Of a stretch of DNA of 64,000 nucleotides, positions 37,940 to 50,700 are shown in pieces. The first letter of the stretch is position 1, and each line of letters starts with the position of its first letter. The notes beneath the pieces are model-generated. The model was not told where the DNA came from. It saw only the letters and a list, made by a program, of their open reading frames with translations, and did no database searches. A program made the translations under genes and the position numbers. Origin of the DNA: Haliclona indistincta (taxonomy: Eukaryota > Porifera > Demospongiae > Haplosclerida > Chalinidae); contig OZ024790.1 of assembly GCA_964017065.1 (NCBI GenBank), positions 12,101,498 through 12,165,497 of the forward strand. The letters are read 5' to 3'.

Positions 37940-39410
37940 CCTAATTAATTATTATTATTATTATTATTATTGAGAACACACACCAACATAGGTGCATAAG
38001 TATAATTAAGAAGTTAGAATAGTCCGGAGCATTAGTTCAGTATCAGAAATACCATGAATAATATCAAGATTCCTTTTCAAAAAAGGCCGAACAACAGCAG
38101 CACAATATTTATCATCATCATGGTAGACTTTCAAAAATTGCGACCCAAACACAGAATTGAGACCAGCGAAGGAATACACCAGAACAGATGACTCACGAAA
38201 AACAGCACGAACAAGCAGATTCGAACTGTTAGAAGCTCTGTCAATAAATTTAGCAGATCTTGAGAATACAAGGTTATAAATACTTAACATATTAGCACAA
38301 CAGTGCAAAATAGAAGTGTGAGTGTTAGCAGGTAGGGACCAGATACGTCGCAAGCAGTTATTAAAAGCCACCTCAAGGACTCTAAGAGATTTAGATGAGA
38401 GTTTCCACAGCTCGCAGCCATACAAAGCAAGGCAATGAGATTGAAATAAGTATGATAGGAGGGAAGGACCAACGTACCCATTGGCTGCACCGATAAGATA
38501 ACGAGTCTTAAGCAGAATATCCTCAGAATCTGAAAGATCATATTTCAACCTGTTACCAAGATGTAGCACTGAGTCAGCAAAATGTAGAGATTGCCCAAAG
38601 AAATTGAAGCAGACATCATCAGAAGCCCGATTACCAAGACAAAATTTGATCAACTGAGTTTTCTGTGGATTAAAAACAAGGCCACAATCAGATGCAAAGG
38701 ATTCACAAGTACAAAGCAATAAACGCAGCGCAGAAGCAGAGGGAGCTAACAAAACAACATCATCTGCGTACGCCAGGGCTCCAGCAAAGTGATGACTCCA
38801 GTGACAACCAACACCACTGGATTTCAATCTAAGGAGAAGTTCGTCAAGGTAAATAGCAAAAAGGATGGGAGAAAGAACACCTCCCTGTCGAACTCCATTG
38901 GAAACAACAAAAGGGTGAGACAAAGCAGCGTCCCACCTGACTCTCAGATTTTGAGATACATACCATGAATGGAGGAGACGTACAACTAACGGGGGCAAAC
39001 CACGAGAAAGCAATAACTTAAACAAGATGTCATGTCTAACCAAATCAAAAGCCTTCGAAGCATCCAGAAAACAAGCAAATACCGAAGAGTCATGGTGAAT
39101 GTACTTACTCACGACTTGCTTCAAAACACCAGTGCAGAGAGTGGTAGAGAGGTCCTTCTTAAAACCAAACTGTAAGTTACAACTGTCCAGGTGAGACGCA
39201 TATTGAATGAGAATGCACCATTCGAGAATCTTACTGAGAGAGGAAGCTAGAGCAATGGGTCGGTAACTGTCAGAGTGAGAGAGGTTTTTTCCAGGTTTAG
39301 GAACTGGTACTAGTAAACAGTCAATAATCTGAGGAGGGAGAAAACCATGATGCAATAACGCTGTGAAAAAAAGCGCTAAGACCTCGCGTTGTGCGCGCGC
39401 GTACAGAATT
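37940..39410 (-). mobile_element. Non-LTR retrotransposon (LINE), 5'-truncated
   Basis: A 484-codon frame (39,460-38,006) encodes a reverse transcriptase. It contains PVPKPGKNLSHSDSYRPIAL, CFLDASKAFDLVRHD, GVRQGGVLSPILFAIYLDEL and the catalytic LAYADDVVLLAP, then thumb and C-terminal segments. There is no upstream endonuclease, so it is 5'-truncated; the first 19 or so codons come from the adjacent SINE-like element. The 3' end carries a TAA/AAT trinucleotide tail (37,952-37,972), common in CR1/L2-like elements. The RT frame itself is intact. Confidence 0.88.
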
Positions 39411-39812
39411 ACTATAAAGGCTTGTTTGTAGCACCAACCGGTCAGTTGGTTCGGTGGCACAGCGGTTTAGTATGGTGGCTTGTGAAGCAGACGGTCAGGG
39501 TTCGATCCTCGTAGAATGCATGTTTTTTATTTATTTATAAAAGTTAAGTTTTAGCTCCATCCTTAGTTGAGGCCTGTTTATGACGACTCTCCCGACGATC
39601 CTTATAACAGGCCCGGTTTAGGACGACCCTCCCGACGATCCTTAGTTAGGAAGACTCTCCCGACGATCCTTAGTTAGGAAGACCCTCCCGACGATCCTTA
39701 GTTAGTTAGGAAGACCCTCCCTACTTTGCGCAGTTAGGAGAAGGTTTTTAGGTTTTTAGGGTTTTGGGTTTAGCTGTATGTTAAACTTAGTGCTACAAAC
39801 AAGCCTTTATAG
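39411..39812. mobile_element. SINE-like / TIR element with tRNA-type promoter boxes
   Basis: ACTATAAAGGCTTGTTTGTA at the left is mirrored at 39,791-39,812. Within it, 39,450-39,512 has a box A-like TGGCACAGCGG and a box B-like GGTTCGATCCT at tRNA spacing, but the T-arm stem does not pair, so it is tRNA-derived rather than a tRNA gene. At 39,585-39,725 a unit CCCGACGATCCTTAGTTAGG repeats four or five times. Confidence 0.55.
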
Positions 39813-39895
39813 CAATTAGTATCGATGATGACTCGCATAACGCGAGTGCTGAGGAGAACCCTATTAATTAGGAAGTCTCCGCTTAACGAGACTCG

Positions 39896-39965
39896 TCTAA
39901 AACATCGGTTTCCGCGGTGATCTAAATCCCGTAGACACCTCGAATCCATCGTCTAACCTATAGGT
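39896..39965 (+). repeat. MASSK repeat, 3' part
   Basis: GTCTAAAACATCGGTTTCCG and CACCTCGAATCCATCGTC match 30,268-30,330. This completes the repeat interrupted at 37,906. Confidence 0.7.
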
Positions 39966-39989
39966 ATACCATTGTTGCATTTCAGAATG

Positions 39990-40131
39990 GATTATGCGCA
40001 TGCGCGTCAGTACTTGATGCGCATGCGCATTTTAGATATAGACCACACCTCTTCCGCGCGCGCCATATATCCATGGCCATATGTAAAACGTAGCTAGTGG
40101 CTAGCATTTTGTGTACCGTTTAGCCCTAAAA
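39990..40131 (+). promoter_or_regulatory. Gene B upstream region with NRF1-like palindromes
   Basis: Two copies of the palindrome TGCGCATGCGC (near 39,995 and 40,019) lie 110-140 bp before the start codon. TGCGCATGCGCA is the known NRF-1 binding sequence in animals. Regulatory use here is inference, and similar palindromes also occur in the local TIR elements. Confidence 0.35.
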
Positions 40132-41748
40132 ATGTCTGACCGTGAGTTTTCAGAACATTCACAAAGCTCCAAACACTTAGTGTTTTTGTTGTGCAGGTAC
40201 GCCTACACTTCAACAGCTGCTAAAGGCACTGAAGACTTTGGAGAATTGGTTTGTTTTTGGAGTGAAGCTAGACGTGCCTTACCCTGCACTGAAGAAGATC
40301 GAGTCATTATATGGCCAGAGGGAATTGGAACGATCTAAGATAGAAATGTTGCAGTACTGGCTTGCCAACAAGTTGGTTCCTGAATGGAATGAGGTGATAC
40401 TAGCACTAGAGGAGACTGACCAACTAGCCCTGGCTGCTCAGATCAAACACGACTATCTGTTGTCTACAGAATCGGATGATAGAAAAGAAGAAGGTATGTT
40501 GTGAAATTATACGTCTGAAACACTGATTATCTATCTTCAGCTATCGTGGCAACATCAACTCCTTCCGATTCTGCTTCTTCTCCTTGCTCTTCAGCTTCTC
40601 CAATTGCAACTCCTCCTCTCGCTGCTGATGATGATGAGATTAAAGCTAAGATCAGAGCTGATGTTTCTGTAGTCAGCAATCTGAAAGAATTGGAGACATC
40701 TTTTGGTTGTATGATCGTGACAGTGAAATGTCATCTTGAAAAGTGTGACTTGTCTAAAGCAAAACTATTTCTCTTAGCTGTTATCGGTACCAAAGCCTTT
40801 GACAGGTGCAAAAACTTTGGAGAAATTTTAGAACTGTTACTGCAAGAATATGTCGATGTCTTCAATATTTGTATTCTCCAACAGCTTCTGACATACTGTG
40901 AACAAACTGAAACAATCAAGTCATATAACGAAGTGAAAGAGAAGTTTCTTCAACAGACGAGAGTTCTTGAATTCCAACGTGCTGTTGTCAGCAGAGTGGA
41001 GCCTATTCTAGCTCGCGGTAAAGCTGTGGTATCGATTGTAATCTCAAGAGAAATGGCTTGCAATGCAACTCTGAAGCACATTGAGAAACTAGCATTGGAA
41101 GGATTTGACGAATGTCACAAAGAGTTCATCCATCTGCATGCTGAGCCGGGCTCTGTAATCATATCGTGGGTCTTTCCTGAGAGGATTAGTGGCAGGTTGA
41201 AAGAACTGGCCCATAAAAATACTCATTTTTTCAAGAATGCTGGAGTAGAGAAGTTGACAGTTGGAGAGATGATTGTTTTCCCTTGCAATCAGCAGAAGGT
41301 GAGGGCCATTGCTAATCCATTATGCAAGTAACTTATACTAGGTGTTTATTTTAATACAGGGCACAAGTTTGGAAGGTTAGTATTTTACTTTTAATTCTGT
41401 ATACATACTTTGAAGTTAATATACAATTAGGTGTACAAGAGAAGGAAGAAGAGAAGAGCAAACTGAAGCAGCTCTACACAGAGTTCTACCAGCAGCTGGT
41501 TAAAGCAGTCTCTGATCCTGACACGTGTCACACTCTCGCTACTCAGCTCCATTCCACAAGTCTGTTATCAGAAGAGAAGAAAGCCATGCTAAGCTCCAGT
41601 ATGGCTAGTGGCACATCATTCCTGAAGGTGTTAGGAGTGGAAGAAGAGCCTCACCTAATGACTGTGCTGATGGAGAAGATGCTAGCAATTAAACAGCTGC
41701 AAACACTATCAGAAGACATGAGTGCCTGGCTGACTGGATCAAAACAAG
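40132..41748 (+). CDS. Gene B exons 1-5: death-fold and conserved unknown domain
   Basis: Part of gene B. Start MSDR spans a 10-nt exon and the next one, as in gene A. Death-like fold: LENWFVFGVKLDVPYPALKK to LAAQIKHDYLLSTE. After a Ser/Ala/Pro linker comes the same unassigned domain as gene A (GCMIVTVKCHLEKCDLSKAK, RVEPILARGKAVVSIVISRE, GSVIISWVFPERISGRLKEL, KLTVGEMIVFP), ending at 41,298. A 16-nt micro-exon then adds GTSLEG, and exon 5 is a helical region (LYTEFYQQLVKAVSD, FLKVLGVEEEPHL). If transcription stops in the long intron, this would be a separate shorter product. Confidence 0.75.
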
Positions 41749-44700
41749 GTACTGTGATGCATACAGTAGGCCTCAAAATAAACTTCCCGTTTCGTCTGCG
41801 TTTTACAACCGTTTTTATAAGTACGCGTTGTTAAAAGACTGCAAGAAACGTACAAACGAACTGTCGTGATCACGCACTATCGTGGGATCGATCGTTTATA
41901 CGCAAAATATGTTCGCGCGTGCGCTCGCACGCAAGTTAGCTAACTGCGGCTGCTAGCTTGTTCAAAGCTTCTGCCGCTGCTCATGGAGGCGATTCGTGTA
42001 GGAAAGGCAGCGTCTAAGTACAGGAAGCTTGCTGTGCTCTTGGCTCTAGCGCTCATATCTTTTACACGTACACGCGCTGAATAGACTAGATGAGCGTTCG
42101 TTAGTACGCAAAATTTTCGTTAGTATGCAGAATTACTCGTTATTACGAATGACAATCGTTTAAACTAGACTGTTTTTAAAACGTACAAAAGCAATCGTTT
42201 TACTAATCGTAATAAAAGACAAAACGGGAAGTTTATTTTGAGGCCTACTGTATGTTATGGGTTTATTAAAGTTTGTTTTGCGACAATTGAGAATTTTGAT
42301 TTAATGCTTGTAAGTGGTAGGTTGTTTGTGCTATTTCTTACAAACTTGAAACAACCTTTCTTCCACCTATTTCCTCTATGTTTGCTTAGCTTGTAAGCAA
42401 CAGACAGATGACAGAGAAATGAGAACTATCACAGAAAATTGACTCAATTTTATAGAAAATTAATGTGAATATTTTACAAAACAGACACGTCATGCTGCTC
42501 ATACATAATTTTTATGCCTCAGTGGACGGAGCCTCGAGGCATACAGTAGTTCCATAGATTTATGAGACTACGTATCCGGGATTGGAAACGACGGTACGAT
42601 ATCAATAGCAACGCGTACAAACCACGTGAAGCACTCTGTGTCCGATTGAAAAAGCTGATTTTTGGGCTAATTTTTGGCCTTTGTGACTCGTTTGCTGGAA
42701 AGCTCAAAGTGCTTCAAGAAATCCAACCAGCTTTTCAGACTCTATGCGCTCTCTTCTCAGTGATGGTAAAAGCTTAAAACCGAGATTGCTTTAAAAGAGT
42801 CTTTTGCGTGCAGTTTTATAATTATCTCCAAACAAACAGTGCGTTTGCAGGGATCCCTCCTGTGAGTTACTGAAGCTTCTGGTGGTTTACTTGGTTGTTT
42901 CTAAGTGTCAACCAATGCCTGCTGTGTAAAGTAGTGTAGTATTTGCCTGCATTAGCAAATTGTGTAGATCAAAAATTAATTGTCGCAAGAGTAGAGAATT
43001 TTGCTGTTTTTAGTCGATTCACGGGAATCCCTTTTGGGACAATACAAAGCAAGTGGGAGCCAAGACAGCCTTGCTGTTTAAAAGATCGACAATTGTTCCA
43101 TACAACTGAATGGGTAGGAGCATCGATGCATTTGATTGTAGCATTCAGTGTGCCTGTGAAACACCGGGTTTCTCGTTCGTGTCAAGGCAAAAAGCCCTGT
43201 TACAGTACGAAAAATCGCTCAAGCTTCTATCAGCTCACAAACAAACATCTCTAACGTGTGAAGCCAAGTCGCACAGCATCTGCTGTGCGTGCATGAGTCT
43301 CCTTTAAGCGTTTGTCATTTGACCATTGCTGCGCAGCCATATTGCAAGTCCACCCTATAGCAACGGATGCAGAGTGTTTAAACGCACGTGCACTGTTTTC
43401 AATTCCAGTTACGTGTACAGCTTAGAACATGCCCGCGAGGGAGTTATCGAGAATACACGATAAATCACGACGTGGGCATGTTCTTGGCAACTTGTATCAT
43501 AGCAACACGAATGATGTTGTTAGCACATTTTATGTTACTCGAGTCTTCTAATACTAATGGGTCCTGTGATCAACACAATAATTATTCATTCTGTTAATCA
43601 CAGGACCCATTAGTATTAGAAGACTCGAGTAACATAAAAGAAGTGTGTGATTGCACAAGCATTAAGCTTTCTGGTAGGTTGGCTTTCAACTTTTACCTCC
43701 TCCTTATTTAACTTCATGGAGGGTTACCCATGTGGGTCATGTGACTTTACTATGTACAGCACATGACTTCCTGGAAAATATGCGATATTCCCTAGGGATT
43801 TCTCATATTGGACAGGAAATCACATGGCTTTTTTGCATATTGCCCTGGAGTCACATGATCTCCAGGGAAATATGCTCTATAAACTGTGAGCGGTGCCTTT
43901 GATCTAAAGGCCTGCTATGATACAAAGTCTCATAAATCTATGGTAGTTCGTTTGTCAATCAGTCATTCCGTGCGTTACAGCACCCTGAACGATGAGCTCT
44001 GAAACTAGCAATGCAAGTAGAACTGATATTATCTCACTTTTGAACATTTGAAACTTGTATACGAAGCTTCGTTCTCGAGGTATGGCGTAATTTGCTTGTC
44101 TTGCGATCAATGGCCATTGCTGGCGATCTAGAATTCTCCGTTTACAAAAATATCCCCCAGTTGAATGCCTAGAAGCTGATAGGTTAGAATAGACCTTTCG
44201 TTTAAGGCGATGGAATGTTGGCTCGTCATAGTTGCGTCATAATTAATTGTAATTTTTACATCCGTAGTAAGGCTGGGCCTTCATTTGCAGTGATTTTACA
44301 TTACCTCAATAGAGAAATGAACTACTTTCAAAGTGCGCGGGTTTTGCAATGCCGCCGAATATTCCTAAATAAGAGCAATAGAAGAAAACTTTCATCTTTC
44401 CTGTATACGCTTGCATTTGTTCCGTCGTTCTACTTACAGTGTGGGCCGAGTTCTGAGGTAACAGATACATGTACACCGACGAAGCAGTATTGATAACACA
44501 GCAGCCACCGACGAAGGTAACATAGCAACCACCGATGAAGCTGTGTTGTAGTGTGTTTGTCGTATGGCAGCTGTATACGCTTGCTCCAGGAACATCGTCC
44601 TCTATAAGTACAACAGTGTAGTCGGTACTGGTAGCTGCCATTAGCTCCCTGAGATGTGCTACTATAGACCGCTGGAAGTCAGCACACGCAGTAAGTAGAG

Positions 44701-47700
44701 CAACTGAACAAAAACTAACCGACACTATAGGAAGACGAAAGATCTCTTCCACTGCTCTTATTCTGGAATATTCGGTTGCGCTACAAAGCCCGCGCAGTTC
44801 AAAACTAGCTTATTCTCCGTTGATCGTAATGTAAAAGCAGCTTCAGCTTTACTACAGATATGATGTAAAAATTAATTTTTGATAATTGCATTCTTCAGTG
44901 TCTTAAACGAAAAGGTCTATTTCACTACAGGATAGCAGCGCATGTCCTGTGCATGTCTAAAGAAATTGTGTGTATTATTATGGATGCTATCTCTGTATCT
45001 CGTTCGTGTGCTGTGCCGTACTGAACTTTATGGACACGCCCAGTTGTCGTTAGCACTGATTGGCTTCTGATTGCATAGCTATTATACTCCATTGTGATTT
45101 TATGTTTTCAACTGCAACAACTGCGGCAAAAAACGCTTTAGCAACAATCTGACGGCTGCTATCATCGTTTCTACTGTCCACTAATCCTTAAGACACTTTT
45201 CAACTGACTGATGTCGATTTTCGAAACCACTTTGCAATTCGGCAGCAAAGCAATGCGCTTTTGAAATGAACGAATTTCACGAACCCTCGGCGTTTGAGCA
45301 CCGTTGCAACATTGTAGAGTTAGCTCCTTAGTTATGGTTTGCAGAAGGAGCTTTGCAGCTACAGCCAACCTGTTTGCGCACTGCTAACCAGAAGACAGCA
45401 AAGTGCTGACCACAACCGAGACAAGGTGTGTCAAGTGGGCGTGACCGTGAACACTGAGTAGGTAGCCATAGCTCTTGGCTTTTATAGGCTTTTTCTTGAG
45501 ATGTGTACGCACCCCCAGAGCCGTCCTGCTGTTTATATGGAATCTACAAGTACCTAGGTAGTCAACTATGGGCGCGTTTGTTGTCAGAGAGGTCCAAGAT
45601 GGCCGTCAAGGTGAGCCAGCCATACATAACTCGAGAACGAAAGCACTTTAGCAAAATCCACGAGTCACATTGCAAGCCATTGTCATGCTAAGCCTGTTCA
45701 TACCTTTACCGAGTTTCAGAAGTGAGCGATGGTCTCTGCAGCTCGATGGACAGAACGAATGAACGAATGAGTGACAAACCAAGTACCGTAACCCTCGCGC
45801 ATGCGCCGAGGGTTAAAAATCAATGTTTAACAGTTCTCTACATAGTAGAAACGATGATAGCAGCATTCAGATTGTCGCTACAGCATTGTTTGCCGCAGTT
45901 ATTGCAGCTTGAAACAGCTTTTGCCAACCAATGGAATAAACACAATCTGAAGTGGGCGTAACATTGAAATCTGAACGAGGTGAGAGTTCGCTCCGAAGCT
46001 ATGTATAGCCCACGTGTTGGATATGGCGTAAAGCTAGAAGACGTCCAGATCCAGTGTGCGATGGCGAAGTTTATGCCAAAATGCGTGTTGGCAAGGGCAG
46101 CGCCATTGGAATGCTATAGCTGAGTATACAGTTGCTATTGGCTGTGGTTTGTCGTGTAAACATTTGCTATGTCAGCAACCACACAATGACAATGATTTGG
46201 ACGCTTCAGCGCACAAGCCAGAGGTATGAAATTTGTCTACAGCAGTACAATACCCTAAGTAACACTGATCTGTTCGTTAAAGCTTCAGATGGCGGGTTAA
46301 AACTGACATACCCAGACGTGAACAAGCCTAGATATTCTAGCCTGACCTTACCGGCAGCAAGATTCTACGCACAGTAAGGTTCCTACACCACGCAGCATAA
46401 GTTGTAAAGGACTAGAAGCCTCTGTGAGTGTGATATTGACATCAACAAGGTTCTACTAGGCGTGCTCCTACTTTTAGGCTTGCTGCATCATGAATTGTCA
46501 GTATTATAGTCTCTTCCTTCATCCATTACTGTACTAACAAGTATCATGTTGTCAAATCATACCTGGACTTGATATTTTGCTGTCTGCGTCCTTAACCTCT
46601 TTACTATTTTATACCTTTCATTGAATGATTGGTAATATTAAACATTATTTTAAACTACACTCCTTACTCTCAAGACCCTGTGCACGTTCACATCTGCTAG
46701 ACTAGTAACTGCTGCTCACAGAGTTGTCAAAATGAAATAACATCTAACATAGAATACAACTAATAAGATCAAACTGATAGTGATCATAAAGTAACAGGAA
46801 CAAGTAATTAAAAGTAAAAAAGCTTTAATAAAAAAACTGAAAAGTGTAGGGATGACTCTTTAAAAAAGTAAAGGAACAAGATGGAATAATTCTAAGCTTG
46901 CAAATGTGAATGTCCCAAGTATCCCTACATTTGCGGCTTGCTGCGACAACTTACAACTGACAAATGCGGAATCCTCCTTCTATACCTTTAGAACCGTCGA
47001 TTACTTCATCGGACTGTGTCCTCCAAGCACAGCTACCTGCGGCATATTTACTACTGTCAACTACTTCATCGGACTGCGTCCTCCTAAACACAGATACCTC
47101 TAGTTATTTACAACCGTCAATTACTTCATCGGACTGCGTCCTCCAAACACAGATACCTCTAGTAAGATCTGTAACAACTTCTAGGTGTATGGCGTGTACA
47201 ACACAACAGGTAAACAAACAGACCCATACCTTCTTAGCGCCATCGGTAATGTCATGTCGGACGTATAGTGGGCCGGCAAAGTCCACTCCTATGTTTGTAA
47301 AGGGTGGCACCTCTTCAACTCTTAGTAGTGGTAGCGGTGGAGGTGGAGGTACTTGGAATGGAGGTCCTTCATGTATCCGGCAGACCACGCACTGTCGCAC
47401 TATTTGTCTGACAATGGTTCTCACGCGTACGATCCAAAATCTTCACCTAAGCTCAGTTAGAGTTGCCTTCGTCCCTGAGTGCATCACTTGTTCATGAGCC
47501 TTCCAGATTCTGAGGGTAGTGAGATGATGTTTCTCGTCAAGTAGTATCGGGTGAATTGTTGACCAAGGGAGATTTGTGTGTTGGAGTCGTCCTCTGCAAT
47601 GCCATAACTTATCCCCCGCCACAAACAGGTCGAATTGTGTTTTCCACTGAGAAAACCTTTTCTTGTTTGCTAGTGATCCCTGAGAGCTTTGGATCCATAG

Positions 47701-50700
47701 TATCTCGGCCTCATTCAGAAGGTCGTTGTGGGATTTTATGGAATGGTGTACTCTTTTCAGCAAGGAATAGCAGAATTTTAACACAAAGTAGGTCACCTGA
47801 AGTAGACGGGAGAGGGTGTTGTATTTTGTGCAGTCTATGACCTGATCAATACCGATGTCTATGTTAGCTGTCAGAAGACTGTGTATTACCGACTCTCGGA
47901 ACTCTTTACTTCTAGTAGACACTCGTTTGGCATTGGTGGAGTGACGAGATCAAGAAGTTTATCTCTGTCTCTGAGCCAGGTTGGTCCATGCAGCCAGAGG
48001 TCGGAGGTTGTTAGTTCTTGCATAGTGAGGCCTCTTGATGGCAAATCAGCTGGGTTGTGACGTCCCGAGCAGTGCGACCACTTCTCCGGTGGGATTAATT
48101 TCCTGACTTCAGCTACTCTATTCTGTACAAAGGTTTTCCAGCATTTGTCGGTTCCTTGGATCCAATGTAAGGCGACAGTAGAATCTGTGCAGCAACGGAA
48201 TGATGTCAACTGCAAGTCATCTTGAATGGATTCAGCAACAGATAAGGCGAGCAAGTAATACCGCAGAAAGCAGTTCTAATCTTGGAATGGTCTGCACTTT
48301 AAGAGGTGAAACTCTTGTTTTGCTAATGACAAAGTCAACATACACTTCAGACTCGGTCTCAGGCTCCAAATATACAACAGCATGCAGAGTATGCTTTGAG
48401 GGAAGCGTCACAAAAGCCTCACAGTTCGTGATGACAAGGCTGGTCTCTAAGCAACCGTGCATAACAGCGAGGGAGTTGGATCACAGTTGATAACGGGCAT
48501 GATGCAGTGCAGTCACACTTTTCTATTCCAAATCTTTCGCCTTTCTCTTTTGTAGAACCAAATGCAGATAGAAAGTATAGCATCTCTAGATATTCTGCTT
48601 CACTATCCTAAGACACGTTCTCGACCAGCATAGCCAAGGATCTCTAACACGTCGTCTGAATCGCGCCTAACATAAAGCACAGTTAAGTTGCACAGTCAGT
48701 AACAGCAACTTACTTGGATCCAGTCGACATATTCGTCACTAAAGCAATCGAAGCCGAGCTATCTAGGCCAGCCGTTCGTTGTGTATGAACTAAAATTCTC
48801 TTCGCGTGAATTCGTCACGTGTGTGAGTTACCCGTTTCCCCGCATCCCGGAAACGCCAAACTAAAATTCTCTAGTGTTCCACTGGACACCGAGTACGCGT
48901 CTTTCCCCTAGGTTACATTTCTCACTAGATCCCAATGTGATGTTGGAATACGTGTCATCTGTGTCGTCAAGTAGGCATGAGCCTATTAATTTTTCCTATT
49001 ATTCTTTTTAGAATTTCTCAAATTATAGCCCGATTATTCTTATTAAATGGACCGATTATTCTTGTGATTCTCAAAGCATCATGACAATTTACAACACAAT
49101 ATTTACAGGTAATTAATGAGCAACATTTGACAAACACTAAGCTGTTCAGTACAGATCATCTATTCCCTTTTGTTATACTGTAGCATAATAGAAGCTTCGA
49201 CGTAGTCTTCAAGAGCTCTTAACTGTTTCCTTGCAAAGGTATTGTTCAAAACAGAAAAGACTCTTTCTGCTGCAGCGGAAGAAGGTTGGAGAAGAAGGAC
49301 ATTTTGAGCAGTGTTACTCCATATTTGGATTGATGCGGTGTGATCAATAACCCGTTTTCTTGATAGCTCGGAAGATGTTGGAGGACGTAGCCTGGAGAGT
49401 AGGCTAGGCAGTGCAGTTTCCACACTACTAGAGGCTCGACTAAAGGACTGACTGTGAGCAGCATTGACGGTGAGATCTGACCCTGGCACCGACGTTGTCA
49501 AATCATCGACTTCTTCTTCACTACTCGTGCTTAGCTCGTACTCGTCACCATCATCGTCCACACGCATCAACTCATCGATCGCTTCTTCTACTGATCTTGC
49601 CATGTGGACCGCTTAGTACAGACATTACTGGGGGGCGTGGAAACATTGCACGTGATCATTTGCATTGGGATAAATTTCACCGATTATTCTCGAATAATTC
49701 TCAAAATTTTACACTACCTATTATTCTAAAAATTATTCCGGCATAATAAGCGCATGCCTATCGTCAAGACAAGAGAATTTTGTAGCTGGTTGAGGGTGTG
49801 GTTTCTTTTCTCTGTCAACGGCTGATCTTAATATCAGTGAGTTAGAGGTGAACTTCCTGAGGTGAAAACCACCTTTCTTGAGTATTGTTTTGGCTGTGTG
49901 GTAGAGACCATGTGCTTCGTTCTCGTTGCTATATAGCTCCAGTCACAAGGTCGTTGACATAGAAGGCTTTCAGTAACTTGTTAACTGTTTGAGGGTCAGC
50001 TTGGGTGTGTTCTAAGTGGTATTTAATGGTCGCGTTCAATAAGAAAGGACTCGATGACACTCCAAAGATGACTCTTGCTAATCGCAGTTCGATGATTTCT
50101 GGTGGTTCTGTCGTCAGGTCTTTCACCCACAGAAAACGTAACACATCCCGATCTTCCTCAGCAACCTGAATCATCAAAAACGGCTTTTCTATATCTGCCA
50201 CAACTGCCACAGGGTAGACACAAAATCTTAGAAGGAGATCTGCAATTCGTTGATGAAACTTAGGCCCTGTGTGTAGGCATTGGTTGAGCGAAGGTCCCTC
50301 ACTCTTGGCCGAAGCATCATACACTATTCTAATCTTGGTAGTGTCTTTATCCTTTCGGATCACAGCATGATGCGGTAGATAGTGCACCGCACGCTTTGAG
50401 TTGTCATTTTCATTGGGAGCCTTAGCAAGTTCCACTATGCCCTGCTGCAACTGGCCTTGTATGATTGAGTCGTATTCTCTCATGACTTCAGGGTTTTGTT
50501 TCAGACGTCGGAGGAGTCCCTTTAAGTGATCTTCACACAGTGTGTAATTAGGAGACAAGGGAGCATTGGAAGTATTCCAAGGTAGTGATACCTCATATCT
50601 TTCTCCTGTGAAACGAATTCTTTCTTCGAACTCTTCTAAAACAGAACCTTTGTTTGTTCTCAGCGACTCCAAATGACTCAAGGTCCCAGAAGGTACTCAG

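Larger units (their letters stand above)
37917..39895. mobile_element. TIR structure enclosing a LINE and a SINE-like unit
   Basis: CGAGTCTCGTTAAGCGGAGA at the left, continuing through CTTCCTAATTAAT, is exactly mirrored at 39,862-39,895. Between them lie the - strand LINE and a 400-bp inner element. The structure interrupts the MASSK repeat. Either a TIR element was invaded by a LINE, or the mirrored ends come from two insertions of one short element. Confidence 0.6.

Noticed and set aside
39440..39520. A genuine tRNA gene
   Set aside because: Boxes A and B are present but the T-arm and acceptor stems do not pair; tRNA-derived repeat instead.
46906..47497. + strand frames over the integrase region
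   Set aside because: Antisense shadows of the BEL/Pao integrase and of the tandem GGACTGCGTCCTCC units.
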